Assembly (NCBI GenBank): GCA_900302705.1
Contig: OUUY01000002.1
Span: forward strand, 1-48,243
Source of the DNA: Candidatus Sulfobium mesophilum
GTDB lineage: Bacteria; Nitrospirota; Thermodesulfovibrionia; Thermodesulfovibrionales; UBA6898
Direction: 5' to 3'
Length of the DNA: 48,243 nt
Shown one piece after another: positions 26,299 to 34,028 of the stretch; the stretch's first letter is position 1; each line of letters starts with the position of its first letter. The notes beneath the pieces were generated by a model. That model was not told the origin of the DNA and searched no databases. It was given only the letters and a program-made list of their open reading frames with translations. Position numbers and translations under genes: made by a program.

Positions 26299-27147
26299 AT
26301 GAAAAAAAATAATTGTCGATTCGCGTGGTTTGCAATTGTCTTTCTTGTGTTGTTTCCCCTTTTGTCCCATGCTGGAGAAAGCCAGCCGGAGGAGAAGCCT
26401 GTTCCTTCAGTTTCTGGAGAAGCCGCCTCAGGACCGAGCAGCGAAGCAACTTCGGAAGAGGCTGCCGAAGGACCGGTTGATGAGTCGATGCAGGAAGAAG
26501 AGGGGATGGTAGATCCCTTAGAACCCTGGAACCGCGTTATGTTTACTATCAACGACAGGCTTTATTTCTGGGTGGTGAAACCAGCCGCAAAGGTCTATAA
26601 CACATTCATACCAGAATGGGGACGCATCAGGGTGCGCAATATGGTGCACAATGTGGCCACCCCTATCAGGTTTGTCAATGCCGTCCTTCAGCTTAAGTTC
26701 CATGCCGCGGCCGGCGAACTGGGCCGTTTCGTGGCAAACACTGTGGGGGGACTGGGAGGAATGTTCGAGGTAGTAAAAGACAACCCTGAGATAGGTACGA
26801 TGGACCGGGACTTTGGACAGACCCTTGGAAAATACGGCATACCCGACGGGTTTTTTATCATCTGGCCTGTTCTAGGCCCTTCTTCTTTCAGGGACAGTAT
26901 AGGCCTTGCCGGCGATTATTTTCTGACACCGGAGAACTATATCACTCCGTTTATTGACTCATTTGGAGTCCAGGCGTACGAGCGGTTTAACTACGAATCC
27001 CTCAGAATCGGAGAATATGAGGATTTTAAGGAATCGGCTATCGACCCCTATATAGCTATGAAGGATGCCTACTATCAGTACAGGAAAAGCAAGATAAAGG
27101 AAGAAACATACACGGGTCCGGCATTTATTCAAAAAGAACGCCGGTAG
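26299..27147 (+). CDS. mlaA: MlaA-like outer-membrane lipid asymmetry protein
   Basis: A 282-residue MlaA (VacJ) homologue, which sits in the outer membrane and removes misplaced phospholipids with the MlaFEDB-C system. The DPLEPWNRVMFTINDRLY core, FGQTLGKYGIPDGFFIIWPVLGPSS and the C-terminal YEDFKESAIDPYIAMKDAY stretch are typical. The signal peptide ends in LLSHAGES with no lipobox Cys, so this copy is probably not a lipoprotein, unlike E. coli MlaA. A 45-residue Glu/Ser/Pro-rich linker separates it from the core. It converges with the mlaEFDC genes, from which its stop is 29 bases distant. Confidence 0.9.
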   Translation: MKKNNCRFAWFAIVFLVLFPLLSHAGESQPEEKPVPSVSGEAASGPSSEATSEEAAEGPVDESMQEEEGMVDPLEPWNRVMFTINDRLYFWVVKPAAKVYNTFIPEWGRIRVRNMVHNVATPIRFVNAVLQLKFHAAAGELGRFVANTVGGLGGMFEVVKDNPEIGTMDRDFGQTLGKYGIPDGFFIIWPVLGPSSFRDSIGLAGDYFLTPENYITPFIDSFGVQAYERFNYESLRIGEYEDFKESAIDPYIAMKDAYYQYRKSKIKEETYTGPAFIQKERR

Positions 27148-27176
27148 GTTAAACGGAGTGCACTTTGTCGTCTTTT

Positions 27177-27797
27177 TTATTGTGTTTCTTTGAGGGTCTT
27201 TTTTCTTAGCCGCTTGACGAGCTCTTCATAAGACGATGAGCGTATAATCTGGGTAAACTGGCTCCGGTAATTATTGACCAGGCTTACCCCTTCGACAATG
27301 ATGTCATAAACCTCCCACTTGGCGGCCTTCTTAAAGATCTTGTATTCCACAGGAATCTCGACCTCCTGGGTCTTTACTATCTTTGTCTTGACGCTTGCGT
27401 ACTGCCCCTCAATTTTCTCATCAGTGTATATCACCTTTTCCTGTTCGTACCGCTCTATCTTCTTTATGTATGTATTTTCGAGAAGGTCGGAAAAAAGGGC
27501 GACGAATTCCTTCCTTTCCTCCGGGCTCCTTTTGTTCCAGTGTAGGGCCAGGGAGCGTTTCGCCATCTCTTCGAAGTCAAAACTTTTTTCTACGACCTGG
27601 CGTATCTTTTTTTCTCTGAGTTCACGTTTTTCCGGCTTCTTCAGTTCCTTGTTGTTTAAAATATCAATTACCGCGTCGACAGTTTGTCTTATCTGATCGG
27701 TTGCTTCCCCTGAGAAGGCAGTTGAAGGTGTGAATAAAAAGATCAAGAGGCAGCTAAAAAAAATGACAGATATACTTAAAAAATAATTTTTCATCAT
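27177..27797 (-). CDS. mlaC: MlaC-like periplasmic phospholipid-binding protein
   Basis: A 206-residue secreted protein of the MlaC (Ttg2D) family, which carries phospholipids between MlaA and the MlaFEDB complex. A signal peptide (about 1-30, ending in TAFSGEA) is followed by a helical N-terminal part with the family pattern FDFEEMAKRSLALHWNKRSPEER and an NTF2-like beta sheet (VEIPVEYKIFKKAAKWEVYDIIVEGVSLV, in part). GGAGGG precedes ATG 27797. It ends the mlaEFDC operon, 10 bases after mlaD. Confidence 0.9.
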   Translation of the reverse strand: MMKNYFLSISVIFFSCLLIFLFTPSTAFSGEATDQIRQTVDAVIDILNNKELKKPEKRELREKKIRQVVEKSFDFEEMAKRSLALHWNKRSPEERKEFVALFSDLLENTYIKKIERYEQEKVIYTDEKIEGQYASVKTKIVKTQEVEIPVEYKIFKKAAKWEVYDIIVEGVSLVNNYRSQFTQIIRSSSYEELVKRLRKKTLKETQ

Positions 27798-27807
27798 GCG
27801 GTCCCTC

Positions 27808-28248
27808 CTAAATCTTTCCGAATATATATTTGGACATAAGCGATTCCGTATCGATAGCGGACTCGGTCTCCCTTATCTTTCCGCCGTCTGCAATAATCTT
27901 TTCAGATCCTCCCGGGGTGATCAGGATATATTTTTCCCCTATCAGCCCCTTTGTTCTTACAGACGCTATGGAGTCCTCCTGCAGTTTTATGCCCTTGTCG
28001 ATTTCCAGGGAAAGGAGCGCCTGATAATCGTTGAGCCTCATGCCGGTAACCCTGCCGATTGCAATCCCGGCGATTTCGACACTTGCGCCGGGCTTTATTC
28101 CGCCCACCTGCTCGAACTCAGCGTAAACTTCATACCCTTTATTCCCGAGCACTTCCAGTCTTCCAAGCTTCACGGATATGTAGGCGAGCGAGAATATTCC
28201 TATCAGCAAAAAAAAGCCGACTGCTGTTTCAAGATCGATCTTCTTCAT
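27808..28248 (-). CDS. mlaD: MlaD-like MCE-domain protein
   Basis: A 146-residue inner-membrane-anchored MCE protein. One membrane helix lies at about 7-28 (TAVGFFLLIGIFSLAYISV), followed by the MCE domain at about 38-115 (VGGIKPGASVEIAGIAIGRV and LIGEKYILITPGG). It forms the hexameric ring that contacts MlaC in phospholipid transport. It is of the short, single-MCE type with no long C-terminal extension. It lies 21 bases after mlaF. Confidence 0.92.
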   Translation of the reverse strand: MKKIDLETAVGFFLLIGIFSLAYISVKLGRLEVLGNKGYEVYAEFEQVGGIKPGASVEIAGIAIGRVTGMRLNDYQALLSLEIDKGIKLQEDSIASVRTKGLIGEKYILITPGGSEKIIADGGKIRETESAIDTESLMSKYIFGKI

Positions 28249-28269
28249 GCGCTTATCGGTTCTCCATTA

Positions 28270-29016
28270 TCACAATGCTTCTATCGGCCCTTCAAGCGAG
28301 CCGGATATGAACTGCCGCACATAAGGGTTTTCAGAGTTTCTGAACTCCTCGGGTGTCCCGAATTCGATTATGGTACCATTGTATAGCATGGCCACTTTGT
28401 CTGCAACATCGAAAATCTCCGGGATTTCATGGCTTATTATTACTCCGGTAAATTTGTATTTCCTGTGAGTCTTTTTGATCAGCTTGTGTATTGAGCTCGA
28501 TATGATGGGGTCGAGGCCGGTGGTCGGCTCATCAAACAGGACGATAGAAGGTTCCGTAATCAGGGCACGGGCGAGGGCAACCCGCCTTTTCATGCCCCCG
28601 CTGATTTCGGCGGGATACTTGTCCCCCATCTCTTTGAGGCCCACATCCTCCAGCGCGTCGTTGACGCGCGCTTCGATTTCGCCTCTTCCCAGCCGTGTTT
28701 TTTCCCTGAGAGGAAAGGCTATGTTCTCATATACGGTGAGCGAATCGAAAAGCGCCCCTTCCTGGAAAACGACGCCGAATTTTTCCCGCACCCTGTCAAG
28801 TTCCCTTCCGCTGACTGATGTGATATCGACGCCTTCTATTAATACTTTTCCATGATCAGGTTTTACTATGCCTATAAGATGTTTAAGCAGAACGCTCTTG
28901 CCGCCTCCGCTTCTGCCGATGACAGCGACCAGTTCTTTATTGAGTATCTTTAAGTTAAGTCCGTTCAGGACCTCCTGCCGGCCGAAGCCCTTCTTGAGGT
29001 TAACGATTTTTATCAT
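28270..29016 (-). CDS. mlaF: MlaF-like ABC transporter ATP-binding protein
   Basis: A 248-residue ATPase of the Mla/Ttg2A group. Walker A GRSGGGKSVLLKHLIG, signature ISGGMKRRVALARAL, Walker B IVLFDEPTTGLDP and the switch His (ISHEIPEIFDVADKVAML) are complete. The ISGGMKRR form, with Met and basic residues, is typical of MlaF. It powers lipid transport with the permease MlaE, encoded 10 bases upstream. The C-terminal 25 residues form a short extension. Confidence 0.94.
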   Translation of the reverse strand: MIKIVNLKKGFGRQEVLNGLNLKILNKELVAVIGRSGGGKSVLLKHLIGIVKPDHGKVLIEGVDITSVSGRELDRVREKFGVVFQEGALFDSLTVYENIAFPLREKTRLGRGEIEARVNDALEDVGLKEMGDKYPAEISGGMKRRVALARALITEPSIVLFDEPTTGLDPIISSSIHKLIKKTHRKYKFTGVIISHEIPEIFDVADKVAMLYNGTIIEFGTPEEFRNSENPYVRQFISGSLEGPIEAL

Positions 29017-29026
29017 GACGTTGTCT

Positions 29027-29812
29027 TTATATCAGCACCGAGCCGAGGAAATAGTCCCATATCAGTATCAGGACGGATGACGTGACCACCGCCGATGTCG
29101 TTGCCTTGCCCACGCCCTCGGCGCCATAACTGGTAAAATAGCCCTTGTAACAGCAAACCCATGAAACGATCACGCCGAAACTGAGCGACTTGTATAATCC
29201 CACCCTGATGTCTTCCATGCTGACAAAAAGCTCCATCTGTGAAAAATATGTCCCGGAGCTAAGCCCAAGCAATTTTACCCCCACGAAATATCCCCCGTAA
29301 ATGCCGATGAGGTCGAAAATCGAAGTCAGAAGCGGAAAGGCTATGAGGGCTGCAACGATGTTCGGCGTGACAAGGTAGCGCACCGGGTTTAGTGCCATGG
29401 ATGTGAGGGCGTCTATCTGTTCCGTGATCCTCATGATGCCGATCTCTGCTGTTAGGGCTGACCCGGCCCTTCCGGTGACCATAAGCGCTGAAAGTACGGG
29501 GCCCAGTTCCCTGATGATCGAAAGCGCAACAGCAGGGCCAAGCATCGCTTCAGACCCGAATTTTCTCAGGGTGTAATATATCTGAAGTGCCAACACCATG
29601 CCGGTGAAGGAGCCTGTGAGGAGTATGACTACGATCGATTTACTGCCCATGAACCGTATCTGTCTTAAGAGCATTTTGAATTTAAACGGGGGTCTGAAGA
29701 TGGTATAGACCGCATTGACCAGGAAGATAAACATATGCCCGAGTTCTTTCAGAAGGGAAAGGAACCGTTCCCCGATGCCGCGCACGCAGACTGTCATTTC
29801 GATCAATGTCAT
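29027..29812 (-). CDS. mlaE: MlaE-like ABC transporter permease
   Basis: A 261-residue membrane protein of the MlaE/YrbE family with five or six predicted helices. FMGSKSIVVILLTGSFTGMVLALQ, ELGPVLSALMVTGRAGSALTAEIGIMR and ALNPVRYLVTPNIVAALI (shown in parts) are diagnostic. An N-terminal amphipathic segment of about 45 residues precedes the first helix. It heads the mlaEFDC operon; MlaB (STAS) is not present, which is common outside proteobacteria. Confidence 0.93.
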   Translation of the reverse strand: MTLIEMTVCVRGIGERFLSLLKELGHMFIFLVNAVYTIFRPPFKFKMLLRQIRFMGSKSIVVILLTGSFTGMVLALQIYYTLRKFGSEAMLGPAVALSIIRELGPVLSALMVTGRAGSALTAEIGIMRITEQIDALTSMALNPVRYLVTPNIVAALIAFPLLTSIFDLIGIYGGYFVGVKLLGLSSGTYFSQMELFVSMEDIRVGLYKSLSFGVIVSWVCCYKGYFTSYGAEGVGKATTSAVVTSSVLILIWDYFLGSVLI

Positions 29813-29956
29813 ATAATGTCTACTCGTTGTCTTAATTTCAGCAAGTCGGTATAACCCTTCTCACAGCAATAAGTGTATTCCAATATTAGGCGGCATGCAA
29901 TGAATGAATCAACCTGAAAGCTCCGCCATTATTTCTAAGCTTTGCGGAAGAAGCTT

Positions 29957-30865
29957 TTACATCTGTTCGACCGAATATCCTTTTGTCCTGAGCAATTCAA
30001 CTATCCCCCTGTTGCCGACGAGATGAGCTGCGCCGACTACTACGAAGCAGGTGTCATTCGACCGAAGTAAGCCCTCGACCCGGGACGCCATGCTGCGGTT
30101 CCTCGCGTAAAGGATTTTTTCGTAGACAGCAGCCATCCCCTGGTCCGAGCCGGCGTTCTTAGAAAGAATCGATTCCAGTCCACTCGCATCGCCCGCTTTC
30201 CATGTGCGCATGAGGATGTCTGATTCCGCGCTCATGGAATCAAGTTCCTTTATGGTATGTACCAGAAATGCCTCCTGCTCGGCGTCGGAAAAGCCGCTCA
30301 GAAGGGTTACCTGCTGCTCAAGACTTTCCAGCTCCACTATTTTCTTTTCACCGGCTTTTGTAAGAAAGTGCATGTCAACGCCGTACTGAGGATCGTAGCC
30401 GGATTTCAGCAGTTCAAGGGCTGTCAAAGTCAGTGCCAGAAACCATGGCCTTTCCTTGGCAAGGATCTCTGCCGGGAGCCCATATTTGTCAAATGCCCTT
30501 GTAACGAGTTCATATGTCTGACGGGAGACATGCTTTTCAAGTGTGTCTTCACCCGGATAAAAAGCCTGGTCAATTAACCTTGAGAAATAAAGTTTGTCAG
30601 GGTCGTTCACATTTGCCTCTACCGCTAGGACGTTTGATTTGCTGAAGGCGTCCTCTATGACTATATTTAGCGGATATGCCTCTTTTTTCATGTAATGGAT
30701 AGAACCCAGGAGGTATACCGTTGCTGTCTTCGAGCGGACCTTCCACATAAAGTTTTTCTGGCCGGCTGCCCCCGCATGCCCGGAACTCAAAGACGAAGCA
30801 GACACAAGAGCGATAAAGAAGAGCAGTAATAGCAACATGTTTTTTCTTGCCGGGCAGATTCTCAT
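29957..30865 (-). CDS. TraB/GumN family exported protein
   Basis: A 302-residue secreted protein of the TraB/GumN family (Pfam TraB). A signal peptide (about 10-32, ending in GHAGA) is followed by FMWKVRSKTATVYLLGSIHYMK, GVDMHFLTKAGEKKIVELESLEQQ, and the C-terminal RNRSMASRVEGLL and VVVGAAHLVGNRGIVELL. The conserved GSIH and GAAH(L) motifs are those of the Tiki-type metalloprotease fold, with E in the LESLEQQ stretch as a further ligand. Enzyme activity in bacteria is not established. I start at ATG 30865, because the longer frame to 30928 would lie upstream of the promoter. No Shine-Dalgarno sequence is present. Confidence 0.85.
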   Translation of the reverse strand: MRICPARKNMLLLLLFFIALVSASSLSSGHAGAAGQKNFMWKVRSKTATVYLLGSIHYMKKEAYPLNIVIEDAFSKSNVLAVEANVNDPDKLYFSRLIDQAFYPGEDTLEKHVSRQTYELVTRAFDKYGLPAEILAKERPWFLALTLTALELLKSGYDPQYGVDMHFLTKAGEKKIVELESLEQQVTLLSGFSDAEQEAFLVHTIKELDSMSAESDILMRTWKAGDASGLESILSKNAGSDQGMAAVYEKILYARNRSMASRVEGLLRSNDTCFVVVGAAHLVGNRGIVELLRTKGYSVEQM

Positions 30866-30874
30866 ATCATCAAA

Positions 30875-30883
30875 ATTATACCA
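30875..30883 (-). promoter_or_regulatory. Extended -10 promoter of the TraB/GumN gene, probably leaderless
   Basis: On the minus strand TGGTATAAT (extended -10, TGnTATAAT) ends 9 bases before ATG 30865. No good -35 box is visible at the proper distance, as is common for extended -10 promoters. Confidence 0.5.
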
Positions 30884-30955
30884 CGGTTGACAGAGGGTAG
30901 AGCAGTTCGGCTTTTGGTCGCCCGGCATTATAAGGGACGGCAGTCTTTTGCAAAA

Positions 30956-30984
30956 TTGACTGCTATTGCGCTGCGTGATATCCT
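30956..30984 (+). promoter_or_regulatory. Sigma70 promoter of the E2 gene
   Basis: TTGACT (30956-30961) and TATCCT (30979-30984) are 17 bases apart. The ATG at 31030 has a strong ribosome site (CAGGAGG) about 6 bases upstream. Confidence 0.6.
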
Positions 30985-31029
30985 TTTCTTTAAAGATTAC
31001 AATCGCTTAAATTCAAATCAGGAGGGCCT

Positions 31030-32334
31030 ATGCCGTTTAATTTTGTATTACCGGATCTTGGCGAGGGTATCACCGAGGGAGAGGTGAGAAAATGGATAGT
31101 CAAGGAAGGGGACAATGTCGAGGAACATCAAAGCGTACTTGAGATAGAGACAGATAAGGCCGTTGTTGAAGTTCCCTCTCCGAAGAAAGGCATGGTGCTT
31201 AAGATCAATAAAAATGTGGGCGAGATAGTAAAGGTGGGAGAGGTCCTGATGACAATCGCCGTTGAGGGAGAGGCGGTCGAGGAAAAGAAGCCGGCCGCAA
31301 CAATAAAACCTGAGGAGAAAGGAGGGGAAAAGGAAAAATCGGTCTCGGTCGTAGGCGTGCTGCCCGAGGAGGAAGAGGAAAAGAAGCCGGCTGCGTCAAA
31401 AAAAACTCAGGAGAAAGAAGAGGAAAAGGGAAAATCGGTCTCGGTAGTAGGTGTGCTGCCGGAGGAGGAAGAGGAGGTTGTGCTTGCGACACCGGCGGTC
31501 AGGGCTGCTGCCAGAGAACTGGGCATTGACCTTTCCAAGGTGAAGGGGACCGGCCCGGGAGGGAGTATCACTAAAGAAGATCTAACAGTGGTAGCTCCGC
31601 CAAAAGAAAAAAAGGCGGAGGATATTTTCGGGCCAGTGGAAAGAATGCCGTTAAGAGGACTCAGGAGGACGATAGCAAAAAACCTCATTGCCTCTCAAAG
31701 GACCACCGCATTCGTAACAGGCATGGGCGAGGTAGACATAACAGACCTTTGGGATCTCAGGGAAAAGGAGAAGAAGCCCCTGCTCGAAAAGGGCGTGCAT
31801 CTGACCTTTCTGCCTTTTTTTATAAAGGCCGTCATCCATGCCCTCGCCGAGCACCCGATGCTCAATTCCTCTTTAGACGATGAAAAGGAAGAGATAATCA
31901 TAAAAAAGTATTATGCCATCGGCATTGCCGTGGACACGCCCGACGGCCTCATGGTGCCGGTCATAAAGAACCCGGTCGGCAAGACGATCCTCGAACTTTC
32001 GCTTGAGATTCAGGGCCTGAGTGTAAAGGCGAGGGAAAGGAAGATAAAGCTCGAAGAGATGAAGGGCGGCACATTCACGATTACGAACTACGGTCATTTC
32101 GGCGGATATTATGCAACGCCTATCATAAACTATCCGGAGGCTGCAATACTTGGGACAGGCATGATAACCGAAAAACCATGGGTGAAAAACGGAAAGATAG
32201 TCGTACGCAAGATACTGCCGCTTTCTCTTACCTTTGATCACAGGCTGACAGACGGCGTCGATGCATCGAGGTTTCTTGCTAAAGTAACGAGCTATCTGGA
32301 GGATCCGGCCCTGATATTCATCGAAAGCGCATGA
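31030..32334 (+). CDS. pdhC: Dihydrolipoamide acyltransferase (E2) of a 2-oxoacid dehydrogenase complex
   Basis: A 434-residue E2, the core of the pyruvate (or related) dehydrogenase complex. Residues 1-78 are a lipoyl domain; K43 in EIETDKAVVEVPS is the lipoylated lysine. Residues 84-147 hold a 32-residue tandem repeat rich in Glu and Lys as linker. The E1/E3-binding domain follows (about 152-188, TPAVRAAARELGIDLSKVKG), then the catalytic domain with SLTFDHRLTDGVDASRFL, whose His is catalytic. The gene is separate from the E1 genes but should form the same complex with them. Its stop overlaps the start of the ADP-forming acyl-CoA synthetase gene by 4 bases, which points to acetyl-CoA as product. 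Confidence 0.9.
   Translation: MPFNFVLPDLGEGITEGEVRKWIVKEGDNVEEHQSVLEIETDKAVVEVPSPKKGMVLKINKNVGEIVKVGEVLMTIAVEGEAVEEKKPAATIKPEEKGGEKEKSVSVVGVLPEEEEEKKPAASKKTQEKEEEKGKSVSVVGVLPEEEEEVVLATPAVRAAARELGIDLSKVKGTGPGGSITKEDLTVVAPPKEKKAEDIFGPVERMPLRGLRRTIAKNLIASQRTTAFVTGMGEVDITDLWDLREKEKKPLLEKGVHLTFLPFFIKAVIHALAEHPMLNSSLDDEKEEIIIKKYYAIGIAVDTPDGLMVPVIKNPVGKTILELSLEIQGLSVKARERKIKLEEMKGGTFTITNYGHFGGYYATPIINYPEAAILGTGMITEKPWVKNGKIVVRKILPLSLTFDHRLTDGVDASRFLAKVTSYLEDPALIFIESA
31279..31470 (+). repeat. Two tandem 96-base units in the E2 linker
   Basis: Two adjacent 96-base units encode EEKKPAA...KSVSVVGVLPEEE twice (residues 84-115 and 116-147). The KSVSVVGVLPEEE part is identical at protein level and nearly so in DNA, while the middle of each unit has diverged. 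It probably arose by tandem duplication of a linker segment. Confidence 0.85.
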
Positions 32335-33701
32335 ACTCTGTCGCGCCTCTTTTCGAACCGAAATCAATCGCCCTTGTCGGAGCCGCGCATACTGAGATGA
32401 GGCTGGGAGGGGTTGTGCTTAAAAATCTCCTCAGCTTCAGGGGAAGGGTTTATCCCGTAAACCCTAAGTACGACGAATTAATGGGGATAAGGTCCTTTCG
32501 AAATATTTCTGATATTCCCGAACCTGTGGACCTTGCCCTTATACTGAGGCCGGCTCCTGAGGTGCCTGAAATACTCAGGGAATTTAAGGGAAGGGCGAGG
32601 TGCGTTATCGTGATGAGTTCGGGATTTGCCGAGGTAGGCGAGACCGCCCTTCAGGAGGAAATAAAACGCATTGGAAAAGAATTCGGCTTCAGGATTGTCG
32701 GTCCTAACTGCATGGGATTATACAATCCCCACCAGTCGCTCGACACTTTTTTTCTCCCTAAGGAGAGGCTTCAGAGGCCAAAGAAGGGAAACGTGGCCGT
32801 GGTTTCTCAAAGCGGGGCAGTCCTGTCCTGTCTGCTGGGCGCGCTCCGGGATGCCAATGCAGGTTTGTCTAAGGCCATCGGTTACGGAAACGCAGTCGAT
32901 GTCGCAGAGTCAGACCTCTATGACTATCTGGCAGATGATCAGAAGACAGACGTTGTCATATCCTATATCGAGTCGGTGGACGATGGCAGAAGGTTTATTT
33001 CAAGCGCTCGTCAACTGGTCAGTAAGAAGCCGCTTCTCATTCTCAAATCCGGCAAAGGGACGATCGGCCAGGCTGCTGCGTTTTCACATACGGGCAGACT
33101 TGCGGGCAGGTATGAGGTTTTTCGTTCTATCGTGAGGCAAGCCGGGCTCAGGGAGGTCTCTGATTTCGACGAATTCATGGATGCTACGAAGGCGCTGTCA
33201 TATCAGAGGCCGCTTAAGAAATCTTTTTCTGATAAGCAGATGGAAAGGAAGACTGTAAAAAGGGTCTGCATAATCACAAACGGAGGCGGCTCGGGAGTAC
33301 TTGCGGCTGATGAATGCATGAGACAGGGGTTAGATGTGGTAGGCATATCAGGGGAGAAGAAAGCCCGGTTGCAGCATCTGTTTCCGAATTTTTTTGTAGT
33401 TAACAATCCTGTTGACCTGACTGCCCAGGTCAGGGATGAGGACTACGTGGCCGTGCTCAATGAACTTGTTGATGATTACGACGGTTTTGTGATAATTGCA
33501 CTTCCTAATGTCTTTGGCATTACTGGAAATCTGGGCAATGCTCTGGCAGAGGCAAAGAAGAAACTTAGGATGCCGCTCACAGCCAACATAGCCCAGAGCG
33601 GCATTACGCGGAAAATCATTTCCGCGCTCGAAAGAGCTAAGATACCCGTATACCCTTCTCCCGAGAGGGCGGTGCGGGGGCTCAATGCACTGCTACATTA
33701 G
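32331..33701 (+). CDS. acdA: ADP-forming acyl-CoA synthetase alpha subunit (acetate-CoA ligase type)
   Basis: A 456-residue protein of the NDP-forming acyl-CoA synthetase alpha family. The N-terminal CoA-binding domain (residues 1-130; PKSIALVGAAHTEMRLGGVVLKNLL) and two succinyl-CoA-ligase-like domains follow. The catalytic His, phosphorylated during turnover, is in AAFSHTGRLAGRYE; SGFAEVGE and GPNCMGLYNP are typical. With its ATP-grasp beta subunit it would make ATP from acetyl-CoA, ADP and phosphate with acetate as product. The beta subunit is not encoded next to it. The start overlaps the E2 stop by 4 bases, so pyruvate oxidation and ATP formation appear to be coupled genetically. Confidence 0.83.
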   Translation: MNSVAPLFEPKSIALVGAAHTEMRLGGVVLKNLLSFRGRVYPVNPKYDELMGIRSFRNISDIPEPVDLALILRPAPEVPEILREFKGRARCVIVMSSGFAEVGETALQEEIKRIGKEFGFRIVGPNCMGLYNPHQSLDTFFLPKERLQRPKKGNVAVVSQSGAVLSCLLGALRDANAGLSKAIGYGNAVDVAESDLYDYLADDQKTDVVISYIESVDDGRRFISSARQLVSKKPLLILKSGKGTIGQAAAFSHTGRLAGRYEVFRSIVRQAGLREVSDFDEFMDATKALSYQRPLKKSFSDKQMERKTVKRVCIITNGGGSGVLAADECMRQGLDVVGISGEKKARLQHLFPNFFVVNNPVDLTAQVRDEDYVAVLNELVDDYDGFVIIALPNVFGITGNLGNALAEAKKKLRMPLTANIAQSGITRKIISALERAKIPVYPSPERAVRGLNALLH

Positions 33702-33722
33702 TTTGAGCGCGCACAGTGTCGT

Positions 33723-33827
33723 ATGGGGCTATTTTTTCGCTCATTCTTGCTGCGCTCCGAGGCAATTTTTCGACTCGCCTTGGCGAGTCAATACGAGAAA
33801 TTGAAGCCGCTCAAAAATACCCCACAT
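33723..33827. repeat. Long imperfect inverted repeat with a perfect inner hairpin
   Basis: The outer arms ATGGGGCTATTTTTTCGCTC (33723-33742) and its imperfect complement ending ...AATACCCCACAT (33809-33827) enclose a perfect 8-bp hairpin GACTCGCC-TT-GGCGAGTC (33772-33789). The whole could fold on itself. It is probably a dispersed palindromic element; it may also act as a terminator after the acdA-like gene. No gene is seen in 33702-34028. Confidence 0.5.
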
Positions 33828-33837
33828 GTCATTTATG

Positions 33838-33909
33838 CCGTCATTGCCCAACTTAATCGGGCAATCCGGAGTCGGGACTGGATTCGAGGGTCAAGCTGGG
33901 AAATGACGG
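33838..33909. repeat. REP-like inverted repeat
   Basis: Terminal arms CCGTCATT (33838-33845) and AATGACGG (33902-33909) are exact complements, with further imperfect pairing inward (CCCAACTTAATCGGG and GGTCAAGC). It is similar in arms and length to the elements at 23594-23714 and 39880-39953. Confidence 0.6.
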
Positions 33910-33992
33910 TATTAAGCTTGACACTTAATGACTTGAAACTTCTTGCGCTTAATTCATACCGAAATGGTTTCCGTGAAACCATATGATTTTTA

Positions 33993-34021
33993 AAGACAAT
34001 AATACTGGTTTGCATTATAAT
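33993..34021 (+). promoter_or_regulatory. Sigma70 promoter of pssA-leuA, probably leaderless
   Basis: AAGACA (33993-33998) and a consensus TATAAT (34016-34021) are 17 bases apart. The -10 box ends 7 bases before ATG 34029, and there is no Shine-Dalgarno sequence. Confidence 0.6.
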
Positions 34022-34028
34022 TACATAT

